A DNA stretch of 64,000 nucleotides, taken from NCBI GenBank assembly GCA_012523365.1, contig JAAYIQ010000088.1, positions 1 to 64,000 of the forward strand, in the 5' to 3' direction. Shown here piece by piece: positions 9,178-17,395 of the stretch (positions are counted from its first letter, which is position 1; every line of letters starts with the position of its first letter). Source of the stretch: Clostridiaceae bacterium. GTDB lineage: Bacteria > Bacillota > Clostridia > Saccharofermentanales > Saccharofermentanaceae. A program made the translations under genes and the position numbers. Below the pieces are notes generated by a model. That model saw nothing but the letters and a program-made list of their open reading frames with translations. It had not been told where the DNA came from and did not search any database.

Positions 9178-9186
9178 TGCTATAAT
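9178..9186 (+). promoter_or_regulatory. extended -10 promoter of the DUF1292 genes
   Basis: TGC-TATAAT (9178-9186), a TGN extended -10, with no recognisable -35 at the usual distance. It lies four bases after the ruvX stop and 62 bases before the next start, giving the DUF1292 genes their own transcript. Confidence 0.6.
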
Positions 9187-9247
9187 TAGTCAAGACTTCA
9201 AACTGACTATGATCCATAATATGTTCGCGGCAGCGAGGAGGTGCAAT

Positions 9248-9619
9248 ATGACACATTTAGACAAAGACTGCGGGTGCGGTTGTGGCTTTGATCATGAGGA
9301 CTGTGCTGAGAACGAGGCCGGTGAGTGCTGTTGCGAGGAATCGGCCACCATTACGATGGTAGACGCTGAAACCGGTGAAGAATATCAATTCGCCGTGGTG
9401 GATGATTTCGAGTTCAAGGGACAAGCATATTGCGTGCTGGTCACCGTTGATGAGGAAGACCCGGAGCTTGTCATCACGAAGGTGGTTCAGTTGGACGACG
9501 GTGAGGAAGGGTTGATGAGTCTGGAAGAGGAAGAGTCGGACGAGATTTACGCAGAATATGATCGTCTTTGCGAGGAAGCCGAAGTCGAAGATGAAGACGA
9601 AGAGTCAGAAGAAGAATAA
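9248..9619 (+). CDS. DUF1292 (YrzB-like) domain protein
   Basis: 123 residues. The N-terminal 30 are rich in cysteine and histidine (CGCGCGFDHEDC, ECCCEE) and may bind metal. The middle part TITMVDAETGEEYQFAVVDD with EDPELVITKVV is the DUF1292 signature that follows ireB-ruvX in most Firmicutes. The tail is a run of Glu/Asp. Function unknown. Start chosen for GGAGGTG five to six bases upstream. Confidence 0.88.
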   Translation: MTHLDKDCGCGCGFDHEDCAENEAGECCCEESATITMVDAETGEEYQFAVVDDFEFKGQAYCVLVTVDEEDPELVITKVVQLDDGEEGLMSLEEEESDEIYAEYDRLCEEAEVEDEDEESEEE

Positions 9620-9962
9620 GACGGAGAAACGGATTGCCGCTCCGCAGAAGTCCAAGAAGACGGACGGAGCGATGGCGGTGATTCGGGACGTGATTAACAG
9701 CAAGGAATATTATCTCTCGATTATTGATTCATTTATGATCGAGGGTCGTGAGTATGTTGTTATGTATAATTACGAGCCGGACGACGGGAACCATGCCGAG
9801 CCCGAGCTTGTGATTATGAGGACGGAGTTCTCGCAGTCCGGGGATCAATTGTTTTATTCGATCCGTGACAACAACGAACTGCACAGAGCCTTCATCATCT
9901 TTATGAGGAGATTTCATTCGTCGCATGAATTACATTCAAAACGAGTCAAATCGAACAGTTAA
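9591..9962 (+). CDS. second DUF1292-like protein
   Basis: 123 residues if started at ATG 9591, which overlaps the previous gene by 29 bases; an ATG at 9672 with GGAG is an alternative and would remove the lysine-rich N-terminus. The core (VINSKEYYLSIIDSFMIEGR, AEPELVIMRTEF) is a diverged copy of the DUF1292 core upstream, suggesting tandem duplication. No function can be assigned. Confidence 0.7.
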   Translation: MKTKSQKKNKTEKRIAAPQKSKKTDGAMAVIRDVINSKEYYLSIIDSFMIEGREYVVMYNYEPDDGNHAEPELVIMRTEFSQSGDQLFYSIRDNNELHRAFIIFMRRFHSSHELHSKRVKSNS

Positions 9963-10800
9963 TCCGTCATCGATTCGAATGCGCACTTTTTTAGTGCCGC
10001 TCCTAGGAGCGGCACTCTATTATGCGGGTGTTATAGTCGTTTTTTTTATAGCCGCGATCATTCTCGGACCTCAAAATGCAGAGAAATATCAGCAAGGTCT
10101 CAATGCAATCGCTATGGCGCTTCTTATTCCTCCGGTGCTGATATGGGTCCGTTTTTCGCGAAGATATGAAGGCAAGAAACTCTTCTTCACACGGATAACC
10201 TTTGCGAAGTTATGTTCTGCAGTCACGGTAGCATTCGGATTAGTGGGGTTGACCATTTTGTATTTTCTCCTGGTTACGAAAGCAGCGGAATCTGCCCCGT
10301 TTATTGCCGACAGCCTGAAAATGTATGAGAAAATGACCGAGACGATCCGGCTTGGCGCGATCGATAAGTGGATATATGTAGGAACGATCGTGATTTTGGT
10401 GCCCGTCGTTGAGGAACTGATTTTCAGAGGCATAATTCTTCACGAATTCCTGTCGACGATGAAAACGATACCGTCAGTAATTCTTGCCTCAGCAGTATTC
10501 GCGATCGTTCACATTCAACCGATCCAGGTCGGTTATGCTTTCTTCTGTGGCATCATCATTTCGGCAGTATATGTGCTGTCCCGTAATATTGTTCTATCGA
10601 TCCTGCTTCATGCTGTTTTCAATTTTCTGGGCTCGGGGGTGCAGACTCTGGTACCTGAGGAGACGAAGTTGCTTGATAATTTGGTTTATATATATTTCGG
10701 CGCGATCGTATTGTCGGTCGCTGCCTTGATCTATCTTAAAAAGAACAAAGAAGCGGAAATCAAGACGGAGGCTTGTCATGCGTCGGTTTCTGAGGGGTAG
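9925..10800 (+). CDS. CPBP family intramembrane metalloprotease
   Basis: 291 residues with about seven membrane segments. It carries the CPBP/Abi motifs: VVEELIFRGIILHEFL (paired Glu and Arg), FAIVHIQ (first zinc/His motif) and HAVFNFLGS (second). Family members include the CAAX prenyl protease Rce1 and bacterial proteins of mostly unknown substrate. The start overlaps the upstream gene by 38 bases with GAGGAG 14 bases away; ATG 9979 is an alternative. It overlaps the next gene by 23 bases, so the two are probably translated together. Confidence 0.88.
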   Translation: MNYIQNESNRTVNPSSIRMRTFLVPLLGAALYYAGVIVVFFIAAIILGPQNAEKYQQGLNAIAMALLIPPVLIWVRFSRRYEGKKLFFTRITFAKLCSAVTVAFGLVGLTILYFLLVTKAAESAPFIADSLKMYEKMTETIRLGAIDKWIYVGTIVILVPVVEELIFRGIILHEFLSTMKTIPSVILASAVFAIVHIQPIQVGYAFFCGIIISAVYVLSRNIVLSILLHAVFNFLGSGVQTLVPEETKLLDNLVYIYFGAIVLSVAALIYLKKNKEAEIKTEACHASVSEG

Positions 10801-13800
10801 AATTCACAAGCGACCTTTCGTGGTAACAACGGCTGTTCTGGGCTTGTTTTTGGTTGCGGGCGTTTCGATTGTGTTTTATTTGGGGTTTTTTCAGAAGTCT
10901 ACTCAGACCGAGCAGATCATCGTTAAATCCGGATCAGCCGGAAACGAGATCAACGGCATCGGACTAAATATCAATACGATTCCTACGCCGAACATGGTCT
11001 CTGGCGCTTCATTTGAAGATTCCGCACAGGACCGATTATTCACTGTATATGAAGGGGCTGAAAATTATGTCTACCTTCTTCAGGATCATGCAGGATCTCG
11101 CGAATATGCTGACGGGAGCTTCGCAGGGGGTGATGTCCGGATCATGTCGTTGGACGAGCAGGGCAAAATGGTTCAAAAGTTGGTATCCCGCGTGGTTGCC
11201 TTTGATGAGATCCAATTCGGACCTCTGGCGCGTATTGATACGGACGCGGCGATCTCTTCGAATATCGTGTTTATTCAATCTTCTTCCGTCAACACAGTTG
11301 CTTTTTCATCCGAAGGCCAATATGTTTCGGATTTAACGACTGCCTCACGACAAACATTTTCCGTTCAAGCACGATCTCCGATTGTCGCCTTTTCAGAGGC
11401 AGGCGGAAGGTATTGCGCTTTGGCCTCGGATTGGTCGATTTACACATCCACGGACGGCAAAAACTTCAATTCATACATCAGCAGTATTTCCGTGCCGTCG
11501 ATCGCCCAAACCGTTATATCCGTTGATCGAACCATCATCGCCGCCGGAGATTCAGGAGCGATAATCATATTGAGCGACGGAGACATGTTACCGATCGAGA
11601 GCGGTACCGATGCCGATTTAACAACATCTTGCAGTGACGGTAAAACTGCTTTGTTGGCCGGTTCCGAGGGCGTGATGATCACCACTTCCAACGGGATGAT
11701 TTTTCGAAAACTGACAGCGGAGGAGTTGCCTTTTCCGGACCGGCCCGTACAATGGATTTGCTCGACTTGGAATAACGGAAGGTACATTTTGGCCGGCAGT
11801 TCCGGGGAGTTGGCGATCGGAGAATACGACTCCGTGACGGGACGTTTTCGTTTTGATGGCTTTTTGACAATGTCGGCAAGAGGGGAGAGTATTTTTGCTC
11901 AATCGGTCATCGTCGACGCATCGGGAGAAATCATTCTTCTCGGCAAATCCGGACGCACATATATTCTTTCCGCCAATCGGTTGACTTGGAAGGAGTTGCT
12001 TACTCAATCCGCGGCACCGGTGAAAGCCATCGCGAGAGCGTCGGACGGGAAGATTGTTCTTTTTCGGGATGGCTCGTTCTTTTCGACACGCATTCTTACT
12101 CGGGTCGAATATGAGGAGCATCTCACTGACACGGCAATTCGAGCGGGAGATATGTGTTTCCTGCGAAGCGATGCTCCTGTTTTTGACGGAATCAGCCGGC
12201 AATCCGCAGACGGACGATGGCAAGCATTCGGCACCGATGTTGAGGTGCAAATCGTCGATGATGCACCGGCCAACGGTGGGAAATCTTCGTTGAAACTTTT
12301 CGGAAGCAATCCGGGAACCGGCGAAGCTCGTTTCGTCTCTCAAGTGTTGAACGATGACAGATCTGCGGTGTTTGTCGAAAAGACATTCTATCGCATTGAG
12401 TTGTGGCTGAAACAAAACGGTATGAGAGACGGTGAGGTCATGGTCTGGCTGTCCGGCGAGTTTGAGTCGGTCGGTACGGTTTTTACCGAGGTAGGGAACA
12501 ATTGGAGGCACTACTCCGCATTGATTGTTTTGCCCGCCAAAGCGTGCGGAGATCAAGCCGGGGAGATTCGATTGAATGTTGGATTCTCAGGGAAGGGCGA
12601 TCTGTTTGTGGATCGCGTGTATTTCGGTCCGGATAAATACTCGTCGGAAATGATCCCGGAAAATTATCGGGATCAAATAAGCGATATGTCCCCAAGCTTT
12701 ATCCGCCTGTCTAACGTCGCTTTCGGAAAGACCGGGGTTGCTTCGGAGTCTTATTATTATCCGGTTGGCAACGAGAGTGATGCATTAACAGAGATGGGTG
12801 AGTATGTCTCGCGCGGATGCATTTCACTGGAGTCGTCTCTGAGAATGACAAAGCAAGCCGGTGCGAGTCCGTGGCTGGTCATTGACTCAGCAGCCGCTCA
12901 AGATCAGGTAAAAAATCTGATTGAATACTTTTGCGGGAGTATATCCGAGCCATTCGGGAAGATGAGGATCGATAACGGTACGGCTGTTCCTTGGAGCACA
13001 CAATTTGAGAGAGTCGTGTTTGAAGTCGCCGACTCACGCGGACTCTTTGCGACAGATCTGCAAAAAGGCGCGTATGTTGACTACATGATCGGTATCATGA
13101 AATCATCTCCACATTATTTGGACATTAAGGATCGTGTCATTTTTCTGGACGGGATGGATTACACGGGCGGCTCAATGCTTTCGGAAGCGGATTACCATAC
13201 TGCGTATCTTCATATCAGCGGACTTTCCGATGACATCGCGGTTACGGGCGGGAATCCGTCATCCATTGAAATTATTTCTGCCGGATATTTGAATTACTAT
13301 GATCGAATCCCACGTATCCTGTCCAGGCCTCGCGAAAACATCGGAGAATGGATCGGATCGTCAGGTTATCGCATACTGAACGAACAGAAGACGCAAGCAG
13401 GGATTCTGCGCAATGATACACGAGTCTCGGCTGCCGCGTATGTTGACTATCTTTTGCATGATTTAGGTTGGCGAACCTCCGTTCTCTGTGTTGATGTGCC
13501 TTTTTACGGAAGCGAATATGATTACTATCGGGGAGATTTTCGAGCGTACGACGCATACCCCGATCGCCGGGCGGATGTCATCAACGAAAACATTCAAGTT
13601 CTCATTTCTTCGCTGACTGCCTTGAACGGTGCCGTATCCGGTTCGCCATTGGATGTCCGTATCGTTCCGGCGAGCCGGAACAATGCGGACGGAGATCCTT
13701 CCGAAATCACTACGACTGAAGAATCACAATCCACCGCGGCGTATGCTTTTATCAACCTGGATTCGGTATCCGTGATCATTACCAACACAGGGGATCAACC

Positions 13801-13966
13801 GAAACAATTTCGCGTGGAAACGGAATTCCGAATCACTGCGATTACGGTAGACCATTATTCCGATTCGGGAGAACAAATCGTCTCTTCCGATCGCAAAAGC
13901 AGAAACAATTTATACACCTTGTTGCCCGGACAGTTTCTTGTGATAAAAGGGAAGGCTACAGACTGA
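10778..13966 (+). CDS. large membrane-anchored extracellular protein, propeller plus GH51-like scaffold
   Basis: 1062 residues; function not known. A basic N-terminus and one hydrophobic segment (about 15-36) suggest a signal anchor with the rest outside. Residues about 60-150 hold an NMVSGASFED motif like carbohydrate-binding modules. About 180-450 repeats WSIYTSTDGKNF- and GAIIILSDGD-type strands, like a Ycf48/sialidase beta-propeller. About 480-620 looks like a second carbohydrate-binding module. About 630-950 follows the layout of GH51/GH39 TIM barrels (SPSFIRLS, then ASPWLVID), but where those enzymes carry the acid/base motif EXGNE this one reads FEVADSRG. The C-terminus is beta-rich. 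Start follows GGAGG seven bases upstream. Domain calls are by eye only. Confidence 0.75.
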   Translation: MRRFLRGRIHKRPFVVTTAVLGLFLVAGVSIVFYLGFFQKSTQTEQIIVKSGSAGNEINGIGLNINTIPTPNMVSGASFEDSAQDRLFTVYEGAENYVYLLQDHAGSREYADGSFAGGDVRIMSLDEQGKMVQKLVSRVVAFDEIQFGPLARIDTDAAISSNIVFIQSSSVNTVAFSSEGQYVSDLTTASRQTFSVQARSPIVAFSEAGGRYCALASDWSIYTSTDGKNFNSYISSISVPSIAQTVISVDRTIIAAGDSGAIIILSDGDMLPIESGTDADLTTSCSDGKTALLAGSEGVMITTSNGMIFRKLTAEELPFPDRPVQWICSTWNNGRYILAGSSGELAIGEYDSVTGRFRFDGFLTMSARGESIFAQSVIVDASGEIILLGKSGRTYILSANRLTWKELLTQSAAPVKAIARASDGKIVLFRDGSFFSTRILTRVEYEEHLTDTAIRAGDMCFLRSDAPVFDGISRQSADGRWQAFGTDVEVQIVDDAPANGGKSSLKLFGSNPGTGEARFVSQVLNDDRSAVFVEKTFYRIELWLKQNGMRDGEVMVWLSGEFESVGTVFTEVGNNWRHYSALIVLPAKACGDQAGEIRLNVGFSGKGDLFVDRVYFGPDKYSSEMIPENYRDQISDMSPSFIRLSNVAFGKTGVASESYYYPVGNESDALTEMGEYVSRGCISLESSLRMTKQAGASPWLVIDSAAAQDQVKNLIEYFCGSISEPFGKMRIDNGTAVPWSTQFERVVFEVADSRGLFATDLQKGAYVDYMIGIMKSSPHYLDIKDRVIFLDGMDYTGGSMLSEADYHTAYLHISGLSDDIAVTGGNPSSIEIISAGYLNYYDRIPRILSRPRENIGEWIGSSGYRILNEQKTQAGILRNDTRVSAAAYVDYLLHDLGWRTSVLCVDVPFYGSEYDYYRGDFRAYDAYPDRRADVINENIQVLISSLTALNGAVSGSPLDVRIVPASRNNADGDPSEITTTEESQSTAAYAFINLDSVSVIITNTGDQPKQFRVETEFRITAITVDHYSDSGEQIVSSDRKSRNNLYTLLPGQFLVIKGKATD

Positions 13967-14020
13967 CGAAGAGCAATTTGGGGTTGAAACATTTCTGCCG
14001 AAAAGATGCTTTTTTTGCTA

Positions 14021-14049
14021 TGGACAGGCGGAGTTTTTTTCAGTATAAT
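14021..14049 (+). promoter_or_regulatory. sigma-A promoter of tRNA-Val(GAC)
   Basis: TGGACA (14021-14026), 17-base spacer, TATAAT (14044-14049), 12 bases before the tRNA. Confidence 0.8.
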
Positions 14050-14061
14050 TAGCAGGCGTTT

Positions 14062-14138
14062 GGGTGGTTAGCTCAGCTGGTTAGAGTACTTGCTTGACAT
14101 GCAAGGGGTCGATGGTTCGAGTCCATTACTACCCACCA
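14062..14138 (+). tRNA. tRNA-Val (anticodon GAC)
   Basis: A 77-base cloverleaf with encoded CCA. Acceptor GGGTGGT pairs with ACTACCC (one G-U). Anticodon arm CTTGC-TTGACAT-GCAAG gives GAC, reading GUC/GUU. It complements the TAC isoacceptor at 713. Confidence 0.97.
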
Positions 14139-14145
14139 ACAAATG

Positions 14146-14175
14146 ATCCTCTGCCGTTTTCGGCAGAGGATTTTT
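14146..14175 (+). terminator. intrinsic terminator of tRNA-Val(GAC)
   Basis: Perfect 11-base stem ATCCTCTGCCG/CGGCAGAGGAT with loop TTTT and a T-run, starting eight bases after the CCA. Confidence 0.95.
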
Positions 14176-14195
14176 CTATTTTAAGGTGCATGTTT

Positions 14196-14224
14196 ATGTC
14201 AATCTCCAAATCATGTGATATAAT
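14196..14224 (+). promoter_or_regulatory. sigma-A promoter of the zinc-ribbon protein gene
   Basis: ATGTCA (14196-14201), 17-base spacer, TATAAT (14219-14224), 42 bases before the start codon. Confidence 0.7.
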
Positions 14225-14265
14225 AAACCATATGATATTGTGCCAAGGGAAAAGGAGGGAATAGA

Positions 14266-14970
14266 ATGATTTGTCCAAAATGCAAGGCCGTAACCGAAGG
14301 GGCGGTTGTCTTCTGTCCCGAATGCGGAGCGAATATGATGGAATCCGTATCCGACTCAGCTGAAGAGATCCAAGGAGAAGTAAAAGAGTCTGCGGAAGTT
14401 GCTTATGAAGAAACAACCGAGAAATCCGACATTGTTGCTGAAACGGTTGCTGTTACCGAAGAGAAAGTCGAAGATAAACCCGACGAAGTTGAGGAAGAAA
14501 TCGTTAAGAACGCGGATTCCGCCCCGGAGAATATTGTCTCCGAATCAGACTCCCGGGTAGCTTCGACCGCGGCTGTCGCGGCACCAGCGGCACCGATCGC
14601 AATACCCGTAGCTCCCTCCAAGAAAGAAAAGAAGCAGAAGAAGATCAAACCCGTCGAGAACGTCGATGTTCCGAAGGCATACAAACCATTTTCCACGATT
14701 GGTGCTTTCGGGTATTTGTTACTTACCGGCATTCCGGTCGTCGGATTGATTTCGCTTTTGATTTTTGCTTTTGGCGGAAAGAACAAGAATCGTAAGGCAA
14801 TGTCGCGCGCGATACTGATTTTCTGCCTGATTGGCATTATTATCTCGATCGGGGTATCTCTGATCATGTACTTTGCCTTTAGAGACCTGATTGCAGACAT
14901 CATAGATGCGGAGAGCGTTGAAGAAATTATCGAATTAACCCTGGGAGAGCTGGATTATCGTTTCGGATAA
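14266..14970 (+). CDS. zinc-ribbon membrane protein
   Basis: 234 residues. An N-terminal zinc ribbon (CPKC and CPEC, residues 3-21) is followed by a long acidic, alanine- and valine-rich linker (about 25-110), a short lysine-rich stretch, then two membrane segments (about 145-170 and 180-205) and an acidic amphipathic end. Such zinc-ribbon/TM proteins are common in Clostridia but have no established role. Start ATG with GGAGG eight bases upstream and its own promoter, so it is a single-gene unit. Confidence 0.82.
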   Translation: MICPKCKAVTEGAVVFCPECGANMMESVSDSAEEIQGEVKESAEVAYEETTEKSDIVAETVAVTEEKVEDKPDEVEEEIVKNADSAPENIVSESDSRVASTAAVAAPAAPIAIPVAPSKKEKKQKKIKPVENVDVPKAYKPFSTIGAFGYLLLTGIPVVGLISLLIFAFGGKNKNRKAMSRAILIFCLIGIIISIGVSLIMYFAFRDLIADIIDAESVEEIIELTLGELDYRFG

Positions 14971-15044
14971 TCCATTAAGACGCCAAGAGGCAAGAATCTT
15001 GCCATATGAACGTTCACTGCCTGTAACATTGTTACCGTACAATC

Positions 15045-15081
15045 AAGCTGTAGACTCGCAAGAGATGTCTGCAGCTTTTTT
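15045..15081 (+). terminator. terminator-like hairpin just before the YhbD-like gene
   Basis: AAGCTGTAGAC/GTCTGCAGCTT, 11 pairs with one G-U, 11-base loop, six T. It ends 14 bases before the start codon, so it either terminates the upstream gene or acts as an attenuator in the leader of the next gene. Confidence 0.75.
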
Positions 15082-15095
15082 GTTGAGGTGAAATT

Positions 15096-15725
15096 ATGAC
15101 GGATGAAGAACTAATCTCGAAACGCGAACTTCTGCGAGCCGCACGAATTTCGTACGGGACACTGTACCGCTGGAAAAGGATGAATTTGATCCCCGAATCC
15201 TGGTTTATACACAGAGCGACCCGGACCGGACAAGCAACCTTTTTTCCGAAGGAGCGGATTTTGGCCCGTGTCGGTAAAATACAGGAGCTCAAGAGTGAAT
15301 TATCGGTCGATCAATTAAGAGAAATATTTTCGGCGAATGTAAGAAGCTTTCTGATCCCGATGAATGATTTTGTTAAGCTTAACATGGTGAATCGTTTGAC
15401 GCTTACGGCTTTTTCCGCGGTGTTTCCTAAGAAAGAGAAACTCGATTTCGACGATGTTTTTTCTATGTATGTCGTCGACCATCTGATGCGTATATCCGGA
15501 ATATATCTCGAGGATGCCAAGCAGGTGATCCGAATGCTCGAAAAGTATCTGTCATCCAAAAGCAGTAAGGAGTACCAGCTGATACTTCTCCGCAAGATGG
15601 GTATTCCGCTGATGATGCTTGTCAGCGGCGAAGATGAAATTCTTTTGGAAGAAAACACGGAAATCATCGCTTGCGCGAATCTATCGGAATTTGAGGATGC
15701 TTTAAAAGACCAGTTGATATCATAG
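15096..15725 (+). CDS. YhbD-like protein (DUF4004)
   Basis: 209 residues. The N-terminus (ISKRELLRAARISYGTLYRW, then KRMNLIPESWF) resembles a MerR-type helix-turn-helix reading head and matches the YhbD/DUF4004 family. The C-terminal half is helical with no recognised enzyme motif. Probably a DNA-binding regulator (inference). The SD GAGGTGA lies five bases before ATG 15096, directly after the T-run of the hairpin described separately. It is 12 bases upstream of an ArsR regulator, so the two form an operon. Confidence 0.8.
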   Translation: MTDEELISKRELLRAARISYGTLYRWKRMNLIPESWFIHRATRTGQATFFPKERILARVGKIQELKSELSVDQLREIFSANVRSFLIPMNDFVKLNMVNRLTLTAFSAVFPKKEKLDFDDVFSMYVVDHLMRISGIYLEDAKQVIRMLEKYLSSKSSKEYQLILLRKMGIPLMMLVSGEDEILLEENTEIIACANLSEFEDALKDQLIS

Positions 15726-15737
15726 GAGGGAAACGAT

Positions 15738-16304
15738 ATGACCAGTGACTCCGAAACGAATAAGAAAACAGCCTCCGACCCGAAGAAGGTCATGAGCGGT
15801 CACAGTTCTGATGTTTCGAATCAGCCCGACCAAACAGCCGGCGAAATCGAAATGCTTCATGTGATATCCGATCCGACCCGAATTCAGATTTTAAAGACGC
15901 TGGCGGGCGGAGAAGCGATGTGCGGAAAGGATATTCTTGCCCATTTTACGATTACTCAGCCTACGCTCTCCCATCATATGAGTTTGCTTTGCGAGAAAGG
16001 TCTTGTCGATTCGGTCAAGGACGGAAAATACATTCGCTACCGTATCTGCAAAAACGGTATCCGTCGTTTTATTGCGATTTTCGAAGCAATGCTCAGCGAG
16101 ACGGATAAGCCGGAACCAAGTAGTAAATCAGAAAGCAAGGCGAATGTGCCTCAGCTCAAGAAAGCGCCCACACTCCCGAAGCCCAAGGCAGTGATTCGTT
16201 GTCCTGATGTTCCTGCGGATACAATGATTGAAAAAAAGAAGATCAAGAAGAAGGACAAAAGCGCAGATCTCAAAAAGGGCAAAAAGAAAAAGAAGAAAAG
16301 CTAA
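15738..16304 (+). CDS. ArsR family winged-helix transcriptional regulator
   Basis: 188 residues. The winged helix spans about 35-115 (MLHVISDPTRIQILKTL, TQPTLSHHMSLLCEKGLV, KDGKYIRYRI). It lacks the ELCVCDL metal site of ArsR/SmtB proper; GGEAMCGKDI has a single Cys. Odd feature: a tail of about 60 residues, ending in a dense lysine run (KKKDKSADLKKGKKKKKKS), not usual in ArsR proteins. Start at 15738 follows AGGAGGG by six bases. Confidence 0.88.
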   Translation: MTSDSETNKKTASDPKKVMSGHSSDVSNQPDQTAGEIEMLHVISDPTRIQILKTLAGGEAMCGKDILAHFTITQPTLSHHMSLLCEKGLVDSVKDGKYIRYRICKNGIRRFIAIFEAMLSETDKPEPSSKSESKANVPQLKKAPTLPKPKAVIRCPDVPADTMIEKKKIKKKDKSADLKKGKKKKKKS

Positions 16305-16324
16305 CCGGATGCTCTTCGACCGGT

Positions 16325-16353
16325 TTGACAACAGAATGCGTAAGCATTATTAT
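16325..16353 (+). promoter_or_regulatory. promoter of the fur-like/rbr/dfx operon
   Basis: TTGACA (16325-16330), 17-base spacer, TATTAT (16348-16353), 30 bases before the start codon. Confidence 0.75.
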
Positions 16354-16357
16354 AATG
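16345..16357. promoter_or_regulatory. palindromic operator over the -10 box
   Basis: CATTAT-T-ATAATG is a perfect 6-1-6 inverted repeat that covers the -10 element of the Fur-like gene. AT-rich x-1-x palindromes of this kind are bound by Fur/PerR proteins, so autoregulation is likely (inference). Confidence 0.55.
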
Positions 16358-16382
16358 GAAAGATTACAATAAAGGAGAGCGT

Positions 16383-16808
16383 ATGAGTCTTCGTTCTCAA
16401 ATGATCGTCCAGGATATTGTTGAGCTTTTCGGAAAGAAAAATATTCGCCTGACACCACAGCGGATCGGCGTTTATCGTTATTTGATCGAGAAAAAAAATC
16501 ACCCGACAGTCGATACGGTTTATAGCTTCTTGAAAAAGGAGAATCCGTCGCTTTCCAAGACCACTATTTATAACACGGTAGATACGCTTGAGGCCGCCGG
16601 TCTTCTGCGTATGGTCCGTGCATCCGAAGGGGAAGTGCGGCTTGATGCGGTGATGGAATGCCACGGGCATTTCGTTTGCGAGGAGTGCGGCGAGATCATC
16701 GACTTTTCTCTGGACGGGTGTCGACTGCCCGATCGACTCAACCAATTCCAGATCAACAACTATGAAGTCAGAGCATTTGGCGTTTGCCCTCAATGCTCCG
16801 CACGATAG
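16383..16808 (+). CDS. Fur family transcriptional regulator (PerR-like)
   Basis: 141 residues. The N-terminal winged helix includes IRLTPQRIGVYRYL and SKTTIYNTVDTLEAAGLL. The dimerisation domain has the metal site ECHGHFVCEECG and two CXXC pairs (CEEC and CPQC) that form the structural zinc site of PerR/Fur. The operon with rubrerythrin and superoxide reductase points to peroxide sensing (PerR) rather than iron uptake control. Start after AAAGGAG, spacing six. Confidence 0.9.
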   Translation: MSLRSQMIVQDIVELFGKKNIRLTPQRIGVYRYLIEKKNHPTVDTVYSFLKKENPSLSKTTIYNTVDTLEAAGLLRMVRASEGEVRLDAVMECHGHFVCEECGEIIDFSLDGCRLPDRLNQFQINNYEVRAFGVCPQCSAR

Positions 16809-16826
16809 AAAGAAGGGAGCAAACAG

Positions 16827-17366
16827 ATGGAACTTAAAGGATCAAAGACAGAAACGAATCTCAATGAGGCATTCGCAGGAGAGTCAATGGCGACAAACAA
16901 ATATGCTTATTATGCCTCGAAAGCGAAAAAGGACGGGTTCGTTCAAATCTCCAACATTTTCATGGAAACCAGCGGAAATGAGAAGGAGCACGCGAAGTTG
17001 TGGTTTAAGGCTTTGCACGGAGGCGATGTTCCGGAAACGATGACGAATCTTCTGGATGCCGCAGACGGCGAAAATTATGAGTGGCGTGACATGTATAAGC
17101 GCTTTGCAGAAGATGCGCGCGAAGAAGGTTTCAACCAGATCGCCGCTTTATTTGACGGCGTGGCAAAGATTGAGAAGGAGCATGAGGCAAGATATCGCAT
17201 TTTGGCTCAGCGGCTTGAAAACGGAGAGGTTTTTGAGCGAGACGGCGTTGTGGTCTGGAAGTGTGGAAACTGCGGCCACCTTCACATCGCGAAGAAGCCC
17301 CCGGAGATGTGCCCGGTATGCAATCATCCGAAGGCTTATTTCGAAATACAGTCTACGAATTATTGA
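16827..17366 (+). CDS. rbr: rubrerythrin
   Basis: 179 residues. A peroxide-reducing non-haem iron protein of anaerobes. The ferritin-like diiron domain (about 1-135) shows [13 protein letters not shown] and [12 protein letters not shown] ligand helices. The C-terminal rubredoxin domain has CGNC and CPVC (about 148-170), the FeS4 site passing electrons to the diiron centre. It sits 18 bases after the Fur-like gene and 29 bases before superoxide reductase; together they detoxify superoxide and peroxide without releasing oxygen. Confidence 0.96.
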   Translation: MELKGSKTETNLNEAFAGESMATNKYAYYASKAKKDGFVQISNIFMETSGNEKEHAKLWFKALHGGDVPETMTNLLDAADGENYEWRDMYKRFAEDAREEGFNQIAALFDGVAKIEKEHEARYRILAQRLENGEVFERDGVVVWKCGNCGHLHIAKKPPEMCPVCNHPKAYFEIQSTNY

Positions 17367-17395
17367 TCAGTCGCAAACAAAGAAGGAGGTACGCT

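Noticed and set aside
11618-12556. 312-residue antisense frame within the 1062-residue gene
   Set aside because: Long, but composition is that of a reversed coding sequence (Cys/Arg/Ser/His-rich) and nothing is recognisable.
14989-15003. GGCAAGA-A-TCTTGCC as the terminator of the zinc-ribbon gene
   Set aside because: The loop of one base cannot form a normal hairpin and there is no T-run; better read as a possible operator.
16303-16325. AACCGG/CCGGTT hairpin after the ArsR gene as terminator
   Set aside because: Only six pairs with an 11-base loop and no T-run; the 3' arm merges with the next promoter.
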